Positions 1 through 13,820 of a stretch of 64,000 nucleotides of DNA are shown here, one piece after another. Source of the stretch: Panagrolaimus kolymaensis. Lineage: Eukaryota; Nematoda; Chromadorea; Rhabditida; Panagrolaimidae. A program made the translations under genes and the position numbers. The stretch covers positions 1,860,001 through 1,924,000 of the forward strand of contig JAJQJQ010000026.1 in the NCBI GenBank assembly GCA_028622995.1, read 5' to 3'. The first letter of the stretch is position 1. Each line of letters begins with the position of its first letter. The notes under the pieces were generated by a model that saw only the letters and a program-made list of their open reading frames with translations, had not been told where the DNA came from and did not search any database.

Positions 1-3000
1 AACTAATTTATTATGGAATTTTACTTTCTTTTTTTAAGTCTACTCTTGAAGCATTGACACAAATTTTTGTTTTAAATAAACTATAAAATGTTTTAAACTA
101 CTCTTTATTTCGCTTATAAAAAAACGCTTATGTTCAACAAATTTATTATGGAATTTTACTTTCTTTTTTTAAGTCTGCCCTTAAAGCATTGACACAAATT
201 TTTGTTTTAAATAAACTATAAAATGTTTTAAACTACTCTTTATTTCGCTTATAAAAAAACGCTTATGTTCAACAAATTTATTATGGAATTTTACTTTCTT
301 TTTTTAAGTCTACTCTTGAAGCATTGACACAAATTTTTGTTTGATAAAAACTATAAAATGTTTTAAACTACTCTTTATTTCGCTTATAAAAAAACGCTTA
401 TGTTCAACTAATTTATTATGGAATTTTACTTTCTTTTTTTAAGTCTACTCTTGAAGCATTGACACAAATTTTTGTTTTAAATAAACAATAAAATGTTTTA
501 AACTACTCTTTATTTCGCTTATAAAAAAACGCTTATGTTCAACAAATTTATTATGGAATTTTACTTTCTTTTTTTAAGTCTACTCTTGAAGCATTGACAC
601 AAATTTTTGTTTTAAATAAACTATAAAATGTTTTAAACTACTCATTATTTCGCTTATAAAAAAACGCTTATGTTCAACAAATTTATTATGGAATTTTACT
701 TTCTTTTTTTAAGTCTACTCTTGAAGCATTGACACAAATTTTTGTTTTAAATAAACTATAAAATGTTTTAAACTACTCTTTATTTCGCTTATAAAAAAAC
801 GCTTATGTTCAACAAATTTATTATGGAATTTTACTTTCTTTTTTTAAGTCTACTCTTGAAGCATTGACACAAATTTTTGTTTGATAAAAACTATAAAATG
901 TTTTAAACTACTCATTATTTCGCTTATAAAAAAACGCTTATGTTCAACAAATTTATTATGGAATTTTACTTTCTTTTTTTAAGTCTGCCCTTAAAGCATT
1001 GACACAAATTTTTGTTTTAAATAAACTATAAAATGTTTTAAACTACTCTTTATTTCGCTTATAAAAAAACGCTTATGTTCAACAAATTTATTATGGAATT
1101 TTACTTTCTTTTTTTAAGTCTACTCTTGAAGCATTGACACAAATTTTTGTTTTAAATAAACTATAAAATGTTTTAAACTACTCATTATTTCGCTTATAAA
1201 AAAACGCTTATGTTCAACAAATTTATTATGGAATTTTACTTTCTTTTTTTAAGTCTGTCCTTAAAGCATTGACACAAATTTTTGTTTTAAATAAACTATA
1301 AAATGTTTTAAACTACTCTTTATTTCGCTTATAAAAAAACGCTTATGTTCAACTAATTTATTATGGAATTTTACTTTCTTTTTTTAAGTCTACTCTTGAA
1401 GCATTGACACAAATTTTTGTTTTAAATAAACTATAAAATGTTTTAAACTACTCTTTATTTCGCTTATAAAAAAACGCTTATGTTCAACAAATTTATTATG
1501 GAATTTTACTTTCTTTTTTTAAGTCTACTCTTGAAGCATTGACACAAATTTTTGTTTTAAATAAACTATAAAATGTTTTAAACTACTCATTATTTCGCTT
1601 ATAAAAAAACGCTTATGTTCAACAAATTTATTATGGAATTTTACTTTCTTTTTTTAAGTCTACTCTTGAAGCATTGACACAAATTTTTGTTTTAAATAAA
1701 CTATAAAATGTTTTAAACTACTCATTATTTCGCTTATAAAAAAACGCTTATGTTCAACTAATTTATTATGGAATTTTACTTTCTTTTTTTAAGTCTACTC
1801 TTGAAGCATTGACACAAATTTTTGTTTTAAATAAACTATAAAATGTTTTAAACTACTCATTATTTCGCTTATAAAAAAACGCTTATGTTCAACAAATTTA
1901 TTATGGAATTTTACTTTCTTTTTTTAAGTCTGCCCTTAAAGCATTGACACAAATTTTTGTTTTAAATAAACTATAAAATGTTTTAAACTACTCTTTATTT
2001 CGCTTATAAAAAAACGCTGATGTTCAACAAATTTATTTTTGAAATTTTCCTTTGATTTTTTAATTCTGCTCTTGAAGCATTGACACAAATTTTTGTTTTA
2101 AATAAACTATAAAATGTTTTAAACTACTCTTTATTTCGCTTATAAAAAAACGCTTATGTTCAACAAATTTATTATGGAATTTTACTTTCTTTTTTTAAGT
2201 CTACTCTTGAAGCATTGACACAAATTTTTGTTTTAAATAAACTATAAAATGTTTTAAACTACTCATTATTTCGCTTATAAAAAAACGCTTATGTTCAACA
2301 AATTTATTATGGAATTTTACTTTCTTTTTTTAAGTCTGCCCTTAAAGCATTGACACAAATTTTTGTTTTAAATAAACTATAAAATGTTTTAAACTACTCT
2401 TTATTTCGCTTATAAAAAAACGCTTATGTTCAACTAATTTATTATGGAATTTTACATTCTTTTTTTAAGTCTACTCTTGAAGCATTGACACAAATTTTTG
2501 TTTTAAATAAACTATAAAATGTTTTAAACTACTCTTTATTTCGCTTATAAAAAAACGCTGATGTTCAACAAATTTATTTTTGAAATTTTCCTTTGATTTT
2601 TTAATTCTGCTCTTGAAGCATTGACACAAATTTTTGTTTTAAATAAACTATAAAATGTTTTAAACTACTCTTTATTTCGCTTATAAAAAAACGCTTATGT
2701 TCAACAAATTTATTATGGAATTTTACTTTCTTTTTTTAAGTCTGCCCTTAAAGCATTGACACAAATTTTTGTTTTAAATAAACTATAAAATGTTTTAAAC
2801 TACTCTTTATTTCGCTTATAAAAAAACGCTGATGTTCAACAAATTTATTTTTGAAATTTTCCTTTGATTTTTTAATTCTGCTCTTGAAGCATTGACACAA
2901 ATTTTTGTTTTAAATAAACTATAAAATGTTTTAAACTACTCATTATTTCGCTTATAAAAAAACGCTTATGTTCAACAAATTTATTATGGAATTTTACTTT

Positions 3001-6000
3001 CTTTTTTTAAGTCTGCCCTTAAAGCATTGACACAAATTTTTGTTTTAAATAAACTATAAAATGTTTTAAACTACTCTTTATTTCGCTTATAAAAAAACGC
3101 TGATGTTCAACAAATTTATTTTTGAAATTTTCCTTTGATTTTTTAATTCTGCTCTTGAAGCATTGACACAAATTTTTGTTTTAAATAAACTATAAAATGT
3201 TTTAAACTACTCATTATTTCGCTTATAAAAAAACGCTTATGTTCAACAAATTTATTATGGAATTTTACTTCTTTTTTTAAGTCTGCCCTTAAAGCATTGA
3301 CACAAATTTTTGTTTTAAATAAACTATAAAATGTTTTAAACTACTCTTTATTTCGCTTATAAAAAAACGCTGATGTTCAACAAATTTATTTTTGAAATTT
3401 TCCTTTGATTTTTTAATTCTGCTCTTGAAGCATTGACACAAATTTTTGTTTTAAATAAACTATAAAATGTTTTAAACTACTCTTTATTTCGCTTATAAAA
3501 AAACGCTTATGTTCAACAAATTTATTATGGAATTTTACTTTCTTTTTTTAAGTCTGCCCTTAAAGCATTGACACAAATTTTTGTTTTAAATAAACTATAA
3601 AATGTTTTAAACTACTCTTTATTTCGCTTATAAAAAAACGCTGATGTTCAACAAATTTATTTTTGAAATTTTCCTTTGATTTTTTAATTCTGCTCTTGAA
3701 GCATTGACACAAATTTTTGTTTTAAATAAACTATAAAATGTTTTAAACTACTCTTTATTTCGCTTATAAAAAAACGCTTATGTTCAACAAATTTATTATG
3801 GAATTTTACTTTCTTTTTTTAAGTCTACTCTTGAAGCATTGACACAAATTTTTGTTTTAAATAAACTATAAAATGTTTTAAACTACTCATTATTTCGCTT
3901 ATAAAAAAACGCTTATGTTCAACAAATTTATTATGGAATTTTACTTTCTTTTTTTAAGTCTACTCTTGAAGCATTGACACAAATTTTTGTTTTAAATAAA
4001 CTATAAAATGTTTTAAACTACTCTTTATTTCGCTTATAAAAAAACGCTGATGTTCAACAAATTTATTTTTGAAATTTTCCTTTGATTTTTTAATTCTGCT
4101 CTTGAAGCATTGACACAAATTTTTGTTTTAAATAAACTATAAAATGTTTTAAACTACTCTTTATTTCGCTTATAAAAAAACGCTTATGTTCAACAAATTT
4201 ATTATGGAATTTTACTTTCTTTTTTTAAGTCTACTCTTGAAGCATTGACACAAATTTTTGTTTTAAATAAACTATAAAATGTTTTAAACTACTCTTTATT
4301 TCGCTTATAAAAAAACGCTGATGTTCAACAAATTTATTTTTGAAATTTTCCTTTGATTTTTTAATTCTGCTCTTGAAACATTGACACAAATTTTTGTTTT
4401 AAATAAACTATAAAATGTTTTAAACTACTCTTTATTTCGCTTATAAAAAAACGCTGATGTTCAACAAATTTATTATGGAATTTTACTTTCTTTTTTTAAG
4501 TCTACTCTTGAAGCATTGACACAAATTTTTGTTTTAAATAAACTATAAAATGTTTTAAACTACTCTTTATTTCGCTTATAAAAAAACGCTGATGTTCAAC
4601 AAATTTATTTTTGAAATTTTCCTTTGATTTTTTAATTCTGCTCTTGAAACATTGACACAAATTTTTGTTTTAAATAAACTATAAAATGTTTTAAACTACT
4701 CTTTATTTCGCTTATAAAAAAACGCTTATGTTCAACAAATTTATTATGGAATTTTACTTTCTTTTTTTAAGTCTACTCTTGAAGCATTGACACAAATTTT
4801 TGTTTTAAATAAACTATAAAATGTTTTAAACTACTCTTTATTTCGCTTATAAAAAAACGCTTATGTTCAACAAATTTATTATGGAATTTTACTTTCTTTT
4901 TTTAAGTCTGCCCTTAAAGCATTGACACAAATTTTTGTTTTAAATAAACTATAAAATGTTTTAAACTACTCTTTTTTTCGCTTATAAAAAAACGCTGATG
5001 TTCAACAAATTTATTTTTGAAATTTTCCTTTGATTTTTTAATTCTGCTCTTGAAGCATTGACACAAATTTTTGTTTTAAATAAACTATAAAATGTTTTAA
5101 ACTACTCTTTATTTCGCTTATAAAAAAACGCTTATGTTCAACAAATTTATTATGGAATTTTACTTTCTTTTTTTAAGTCTACTCTTGAAGCATTGACACA
5201 AATTTTTGTTTTAAATAAACTATAAAATGTTTTAAACTACTCTTTATTTCGCTTATAAAAAAACGCTGATGTTCAACAAATTTATTATGGAATTTTACTT
5301 TCTTTTTTTAAGTCTACTCTTGAAGCATTGACACAAATTTTTGTTTTAAATAAACTATAAAATGTTTTAAACTACTCATTATTTCGCTTATAAAAAAACG
5401 CTTATGTTCAACAAATTTATTATGGAATTTTACTTTCTTTTTTTAAGTCTGCCCTTAAAGCATTGACACAAATTTTTGTTTTAAATAAACTATAAAATGT
5501 TTTAAACTACTCTTTATTTCGCTTATAAAAAAACGCTGATGTTCAACAAATTTATTTTTGAAATTTTCCTTTGATTTTTTAATTCTGCTCTTGAAGCATT
5601 GACACAAATTTTTGTTTTAAATAAACTATAAAATGTTTTAAACTACTCTTTATTTCGCTTATAAAAAAACGCTTATGTTCAACAAATTTATTATGGAATT
5701 TTACTTTCTTTTTTTAAGTCTACTCTTGAAGCATTGACACAAATTTTTGTTTTAAATAAACTATAAAATGTTTTAAACTACTCATTATTTCGCTTATAAA
5801 AAAACGCTGATGTTCAACAAATTTATTTTTGAAATTTTCCTTTGATTTTTTAATTCTGCTCTTGAAGCATTGACACAAATTTTTGTTTTAAATAAACTAT
5901 AAAATGTTTTAAACTACTCTTTATTTCGCTTATAAAAAAACGCTTATGTTCAACAAATTTATTATGGAATTTTACTTTCTTTTTTTAAGTCTACTCTTGA

Positions 6001-9000
6001 AGCATTGACACAAATTTTTGTTTTAAATAAACTATAAAATGTTTTAAACTACTCATTATTTCGCTTATAAAAAAACGCTGATGTTCAACAAATTTATTTT
6101 TGAAATTTTCCTTTGATTTTTTAATTCTGCTCTTGAAGCATTGACACAAATTTTTGTTTTAAATAAACTATAAAATGTTTTAAACTACTCTTTATTTCGC
6201 TTATAAAAAAACGCTTATGTTCAACAAATTTATTATGGAATTTTACTTTCTTTTTTTAAGTCTGCCCTTAAAGCATTGACACAAATTTTTGTTTTAAATA
6301 AACTATAAAATGTTTTAAACTACTCTTTATTTCGCTTATAAAAAAACGCTTATGTTCAACAAATTTATTATGGAATTTTACTTTCTTTTTTTAAGTCTAC
6401 TCTTGAAGCATTGACACAAATTTTTGTTTTAAATAAACTATAAAATGTTTTAAACTACTCTTTATTTCGCTTATAAAAAAACGCTGATGTTCAACAAATT
6501 TATTTTTGAAATTTTCCTTTGATTTTTTAATTCTGCTCTTGAAACATTGACACAAATTTTTGTTTTAAATAAACTATAAAATGTTTTAAACTACTCTTTA
6601 TTTCGCTTATAAAAAAACGCTTATGTTCAACAAATTTATTATGGAATTTTACTTTCTTTTTTTAAGTCTACTCTTGAAGCATTGACACAAATTTTTGTTT
6701 TAAATAAACTATAAAATGTTTTAAACTACTCTTTATTTCGCTTATAAAAAAACGCTGATGTTCAACAAATTTATTATGGAATTTTACTTTCTTTTTTTAA
6801 GTCTACTCTTGAAGCATTGACACAAATTTTTGTTTTAAATAAACTATAAAATGTTTTAAACTACTCATTATTTCGCTTATAAAAAAACGCTTATGTTCAA
6901 CAAATTTATTATGGAATTTTACTTTCTTTTTTTAAGTCTGCCCTTAAAGCATTGACACAAATTTTTGTTTTAAATAAACTATAAAATGTTTTAAACTACT
7001 CTTTATTTCGCTTATAAAAAAACGCTGATGTTCAACAAATTTATTTTTGAAATTTTCCTTTGATTTTTTAATTCTGCTCTTGAAGCATTGACACAAATTT
7101 TTGTTTTAAATAAACTATAAAATGTTTTAAACTACTCTTTATTTCGCTTATAAAAAAACGCTTATGTTCAACAAATTTATTATGGAATTTTACTTTCTTT
7201 TTTTAAGTCTGCCCTTAAAGCATTGACACAAATTTTTGTTTTAAATAAACTATAAAATGTTTTAAACTACTCTTTATTTCGCTTATAAAAAAACGCTGAT
7301 GTTCAACAAATTTATTTTTGAAATTTTCCTTTGATTTTTTAATTCTGCTCTTGAAGCATTGACACAAATTTTTGTTTTAAATAAACTATAAAATGTTTTA
7401 AACTACTCTTTATTTCGCTTATAAAAAAACGCTGATGTTCAACAAATTTATTTTTGAAATTTTCCTTTGATTTTTTAATTCTGCTCTTGAAGCATTGACA
7501 CAAATTTTTGTTTTAAATAAACTATAAAATGTTTTAAACTACTCATTATTTCGCTTATAAAAAAACGCTTATGTTCAACAAATTTATTATGGAATTTTAC
7601 TTTCTTTTTTTAAGTCTACTCTTGAAGCATTGACACAAATTTTTGTTTTAAATAAACTATAAAATGTTTTAAACTACTCTTTATTTCGCTTATAAAAAAA
7701 CGCTGATGTTCAACAAATTTATTTTTGAAATTTTCCTTTGATTTTTTAATTCTGCTCTTGAAGCATTGACACAAATTTTTGTTTTAAATAAACTATAAAA
7801 TGTTTTAAACTACTCTTTATTTCGCTTATAAAAAAACGCTTATGTTCAACAAATTTATTATGGAATTTTACTTTCTTTTTTTAAGTCTACTCTTGAAGCA
7901 TTGACACAAATTTTTGTTTTAAATAAACTATAAAATGTTTTAAACTACTCTTTATTTCGCTTATAAAAAAACGCTGATGTTCAACAAATTTATTATGGAA
8001 TTTTACTTTCTTTTTTTAAGTCTACTCTTGAAGCATTGACACAAATTTTTGTTTTAAATAAACTATAAAATGTTTTAAACTACTCATTATTTCGCTTATA
8101 AAAAAACGCTGATGTTCAACAAATTTATTATGGAATTTTACTTTCTTTTTTTAAGTCTACTCTTGAAGCATTGACACAAATTTTTGTTTTAAATAAACTA
8201 TAAAATGTTTTAAACTACTCTTTATTTCGCTTATAAAAAAACGCTGATGTTCAACAAATTTATTATGGAATTTTACTTTCTTTTTTTAAGTCTACTCTTG
8301 AAGCATTGACACAAATTTTTGTTTTAAATAAACTATAAAATGTTTTAAACTACTCTTTATTTCGCTTATAAAAAAACGCTGATGTTCAACAAATTTATTA
8401 TGGAATTTTACTTTCTTTTTTTAAGTCTACTCTTGAAGCATTGACACAAATTTTTGTTTTAAATAAACTATAAAATGTTTTAAACTACTCATTATTTCGC
8501 TTATAAAAAAACGCTTATGTTCAACAAATTTATTATGGAATTTTACTTTCTTTTTTTAAGTCTACTCTTGAAGCATTGACACAAATTTTTGTTTTAAATA
8601 AACTATAAAATGTTTTAAACTACTCTTTATTTCGCTTATAAAAAAACGCTGATGTTCAACAAATTTATTTTTGAAATTTTCCTTTGATTTTTTAATTCTG
8701 CTCTTGAAGCATTGACACAAATTTTTGTTTTAAATAAACTATAAAATGTTTTAAACTACTCTTTATTTCGCTTATAAAAAAACGCTGATGTTCAACAAAT
8801 TTATTATGGAATTTTACTTTCTTTTTTTAATTCTGCTCTTGAAGCATTGACACAAATTTTTGTTTTAAATAAACTATAAAATGTTTTAAACTACTCATTA
8901 TTTCGCTTATAAAAAAACGCTTATGTTCAACAAATTTATTATGGAATTTTACTTTCTTTTTTTAAGTCTACTCTTGAAGCATTGACACAAATTTTTGTTT

Positions 9001-11490
9001 TAAATAAACTATAAAATGTTTTAAACTACTCTTTATTTCGCTTATAAAAAAACGCTGATGTTCAACAAATTTATTTTTGAAATTTTCCTTTGATTTTTTA
9101 ATTCTGCTCTTGAAGCATTGACACAAATTTTTGTTTTAAATAAACTATAAAATGTTTTAAACTACTCTTTATTTCGCTTATAAAAAAACGCTTATGTTCA
9201 ACAAATTTATTATGGAATTTTACTTTCTTTTTTTAAGTCTACTCTTGAAGCATTGACACAAATTTTTGTTTTAAATAAACTATAAAATGTTTTAAACTAC
9301 TCTTTATTTCGCTTATAAAAAAACGCTGATGTTCAACAAATTTATTATGGAATTTTACTTTCTTTTTTTAAGTCTACTCTTGAAGCATTGACACAAATTT
9401 TTGTTTTAAATAAACTATAAAATGTTTTAAACTACTCATTATTTCGCTTATAAAAAAACGCTGATGTTCAACAAATTTATTATGGAATTTTACTTTCTTT
9501 TTTTAAGTCTACTCTTGAAGCATTGACACAAATTTTTGTTTTAAATAAACTATAAAATGTTTTAAACTACTCTTTATTTCGCTTATAAAAAAACGCTGAT
9601 GTTCAACAAATTTATTATGGAATTTTACTTTCTTTTTTTAAGTCTACTCTTGAAGCATTGACACAAATTTTTGTTTTAAATAAACTATAAAATGTTTTAA
9701 ACTACTCTTTATTTCGCTTATAAAAAAACGCTGATGTTCAACAAATTTATTATGGAATTTTACTTTCTTTTTTTAAGTCTACTCTTGAAGCATTGACACA
9801 AATTTTTGTTTTAAATAAACTATAAAATGTTTTAAACTACTCATTATTTCGCTTATAAAAAAACGCTGATGTTCAACAAATTTATTATGGAATTTTACTT
9901 TCTTTTTTTAAGTCTACTCTTGAAGCATTGACACAAATTTTTGTTTTAAATAAACTATAAAATGTTTTAAACTACTCTTTATTTCGCTTATAAAAAAACG
10001 CTGATGTTCAACAAATTTATTATGGAATTTTACTTTCTTTTTTTAAGTCTACTCTTGAAGCATTGACACAAATTTTTGTTTTAAATAAACTATAAAATGT
10101 TTTAAACTACTCTTTATTTCGCTTATAAAAAAACGCTGATGTTCAACAAATTTATTTTTGAAATTTTCCTTTGATTTTTTAATTCTGCTCTTGAAGCATT
10201 GACACAAATTTTTGTTTTAAATAAACTATAAAATGTTTTAAACTACTCTTTATTTCGCTTATAAAAAAACGCTGATGTTCAACAAATTTATTTTTGAAAT
10301 TTTCCTTTGATTTTTTAATTCTGCTCTTGAAGCATTGACACAAATTTTTGTTTTAAATAAACTATAAAATGTTTTAAACTACTCATTATTTCGCTTATAA
10401 AAAAACGCTTATGTTCAACTAATTTATTATGGAATTTTACTTTCTTTTTTTAAGTCTGCCCTTAAAGCATTGACACAAATTTTTGTTTTAAATAAACTAT
10501 AAAATGTTTTAAACTACTCTTTATTTCGCTTATAAAAAAACGCTTATGTTCAACTAATTTATTATGGAATTTTACTTTCTTTTTTTAAGTCTACTCTTGA
10601 AGCATTGACACAAATTTTTGTTTTAAATAAACTATAAAATGTTTTAAACTACTCTTTATTTCGCTTATAAAAAAACGCTGATGTTCAACAAATTTATTTT
10701 TGAAATTTTCCTTTGATTTTTTAATTCTGCTCTTGAAGCATTGACACAAATTTTTGTTTTAAATAAACTATAAAATGTTTTAAACTACTCATTATTTCGC
10801 TTATAAAAAAACGCTTATGTTCAACAAATTTATTATGGAATTTTACTTTCTTTTTTTAAGTCTGCCCTTAAAGCATTGACACAAATTTTTGTTTTAAATA
10901 AACTATAAAATGTTTTAAACTACTCTTTATTTCGCTTATAAAAAAACGCTTATGTTCAACAAATTTATTATGGAATTTTACTTTCTTTTTTTAAGTCTAC
11001 TCTTGAAGCATTGACACAAATTTTTGTTTTAAATAAACTATAAAATGTTTTAAACTACTCTTTATTTCGCTTATAAAAAAACGCTGATGTTCAACAAATT
11101 TATTATGGAATTTTACTTTCTTTTTTTAAGTCTGCCCTTAAAGCATTGACACAAATTTTTGTTTTAAATAAACTATAAAATGTTTTAAACTACTCTTTAT
11201 TTCGCTTATAAAAAAACGCTTATGTTCAACAAATTTATTATGGAATTTTACTTTCTTTTTTTAAGTCTACTCTTGAAGCATTGACACAAATTTTTGTTTT
11301 AAATAAACTATAAAATGTTTTAAACTACTCTTTATTTCGCTTATAAAAAAACGCTGATGTTCAACAAATTTATTATGGAATTTTACTTTCTTTTTTTAAG
11401 TCTACTCTTAAAGCATTGACACAAATTTTTGTTTTAAATAAACTATAAAATGTTTTAAACTACTCTTTATTTCGCTTATAAAAAAACGCT
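1..11490. repeat. Satellite array 1, 135/136-bp units, about 85 head-to-tail copies
   Basis: The same unit, starting at AACAAATTTATT, recurs every 135 bp from base 1 and continues past the left edge. The last copy (from 11363) is cut 7 bp short at 11490. Two main subtypes exist. Type A (135 bp) reads TTATTATGGAATTTTAC near its start. Type B (136 bp) reads TTATTTTTGAAATTTTCC, and I count 23 copies, the first at about 2026; the first 15 units contain none. Smaller markers vary independently: TCTACTCTTGAAG or TCTGCCCTTAAAG, CTCTTTATT or CTCATTATT, CGCTTATG or CGCTGATG. One unit at about 3240 is 134 bp. The unit has short dyads (ACAAA-TT-TTTGT, GTTT-T-AAAC) and a direct repeat CGCTTAT spaced by A-rich DNA. 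No ORF crosses it. Near-identity among units indicates recent homogenisation. The role (centromeric, subtelomeric or other heterochromatin) cannot be told from this window. Confidence 0.98.
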
Positions 11491-13547
11491 GCTTCACGAG
11501 CAGAAAAAATAAATATTATTTTTTTAAACAAAAATCAAAAAGGTGGAGGAAATTCTAATTTATATAACCATTTTTTATGTCATTTATTACGATTTCCATA
11601 ATCGTTTTATCAGCACTCTTTCGGAGATGCTTCAAGAGCAGAAAAAATAAATATTATTTTTTGAAACAAAAATCAAAAAGGTGGAGGAAATTCTAATTTA
11701 TATAACCATTTTTTATGTCATTTATTTCGATTTCCATAATCGTTTTATCAGCACTCTTTCGGAGATGCTTCAAGAGCAGAAAAAATAAATATTATTTTTT
11801 GAAACAAAAATCAAAAAGGTGGAGGAAATTCTAATTTATATAACCATTTTTTATGTCATTTATTTCGATTTCCATAATCGTTTTATCAGCACTCTTTCGG
11901 AGATGCTTCAAGAGCAGAAAAAATAAATATTATTTTTTGAAACAAAAATCAAAAAGGTGGAGGAAATTCTAATTTATATAACCATTTTTTATGTCATTTA
12001 TTTCGATTTCCATAATCGTTTTATCAGCACTCTTTCGGAGATGCTTCAAGAGCAGAAAAAATAAATATTATTTTTTGAAACAAAAATCAAAAAGGTGGAG
12101 GAAATTCTAATTTATATAACCATTTTTTATGTCATTTATTTCGATTTCCATAATCGTTTTATCAGCACTCTTTCGGAGATGCTTCAAGAGCAGAAAAAAT
12201 AAATATTATTTTTTGAAACAAAAATCAAAAAGGTGGAGGAAATTCTAATTTATATAACCATTTTTTATGTCATTTATTACGATTTCCATAATCGTTTTAT
12301 CAGCACTCTTTCGGAGATGCTTCAAGAGCAGAAAAAATAAATATTATTTTTTTAAACAAAAATCGAAAAGGTGGAGGAAATTCTAATTTATATAACCATT
12401 TTTTATGTCATTTATTACGATTTCCATAATAGTTTTATCAGCACTCTTTCGGAGATGCTTCAAGAGCAGAAAAAATAAATATTATTTTTTTAAACAAAAA
12501 TCGAAAAGGTGGAGGAAATTCTAATTTATATAACCATTTTTTATGTCATTTATTACGATTTCCATAATAGTTTTATCAGCACTCTTTCGGAGATGCTTCA
12601 AGAGCAGAAAAAATAAATATTATTTTTTTAAACAAAAATCGAAAAGGTGGAGGAAATTCTAATTTATATAACCATTTTTTATGTCATTTATTACGATTTC
12701 CATAATAGTTTTATCAGCACTCTTTCGGAGATGCTTCAAGAGCAGAAAAAATAAATATTATTTTTTTAAACAAAAATCGAAAAGGTGGAGGAAATTCTAA
12801 TTTATATAACCATTTTTTATGTCATTTATTACGATTTCCATAATAGTTTTATCAGCACTCTTTCGGAGATGCTTCAAGAGCAGAAAAAATAAATATTATT
12901 TTTTTAAACAAAAATCGAAAAGGTGGAGGAAATTCTAATTTATATAACCATTTTTTATGTCATTTATTACGATTTCCATAATAGTTTTATCAGCACTCTT
13001 TCGGAGATGCTTCAAGAGCAGAAAAAATAAATATTATTTTTTTAAACAAAAATCGAAAAGGTGGAGGAAATTCTAATTTATATAACCATTTTTTATGTCA
13101 TTTATTACGATTTCCATAATAGTTTTATCAGCACTCTTTCGGAGATGCTTCAAGAGCAGAAAAAATAAATATTATTTTTTTAAACAAAAATCAAAAAGGT
13201 GGAGGAAATTCTAATTTATATAACCATTTTTTATGTCATTTATTACGATTTCCATAATAGTTTTATCAGCACTCTTTCGGAGATGCTTCAAGAGCAGAAA
13301 AAATAAATATTATTTTTTTAAACAAAAATCAAAAAGGTGGAGGAAATTCTAATTTATATAACCATTTTTTATGTCATTTATTACGATTTCCATAATAGTT
13401 TTATCAGCACTCTTTCGGAGATGCTTCAAGAGCAGAAAAAATAAATATTATTTTTTTAAACAAAAATCGAAAAGGTGGAGGAAATTCTAATTTATATAAC
13501 CATTTTTTATGTCATTTATTACGATTTCCATAATAGTTTTATCAGCA
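11491..13547. repeat. Satellite array 2, 138-bp units, 14.9 copies
   Basis: A different unit, starting GCTTCAAGAGCAG, repeats every 138 bp (11491, 11629, 11767 and so on to 13423) and stops inside the fifteenth copy at ATCAGCA. It includes a G-rich patch AAGGTGGAGGAAATTC, a CTTTCGGAGATGC segment, and an inverted repeat CGATT-TCCAT-AATCG. Variants are in blocks. Units 2-5 carry TTTTTTGAAAC, ATTTCG and AATCG. Units 7-12 carry TTTTTTTAAAC, TCGAAAAG, ATTACG and AATAG. Unit 6 mixes both types. Units 13-14 revert to TCAAAAAG. The first unit is unique in GCTTCACGAG. It shares no obvious sequence with array 1 apart from the bases at the junction. Confidence 0.97.
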
Positions 13548-13820
13548 TAATACTTTTCAAGTACCTTTAAATAAAAAACATAATGTCTTTCGATGTTGTT
13601 GGTTTCCGTCTTTTAGTCATGGCCAATAATAAAGTTCTTGAAAGTTAAGTAACTCATAATAATAACAGTATTTTATTGCAAAAAAAGAATCATCGACATT
13701 ATGAGTAGTCGTTTAAGGTTCAAAGAATAATAATGGTGTAATTAGGTAAAAGCAAAAATATATTGTCAAATAAAACTTTATTGCTATAATCAACAAAACA
13801 TAAATCAACAAAAGTAAACA

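Noticed and set aside
1..13547. Telomere or CENP-B box inside the satellites
   Set aside because: No TTAGGC-type run is present, and neither unit fits the TTCGnnnnAnnCGGG core.
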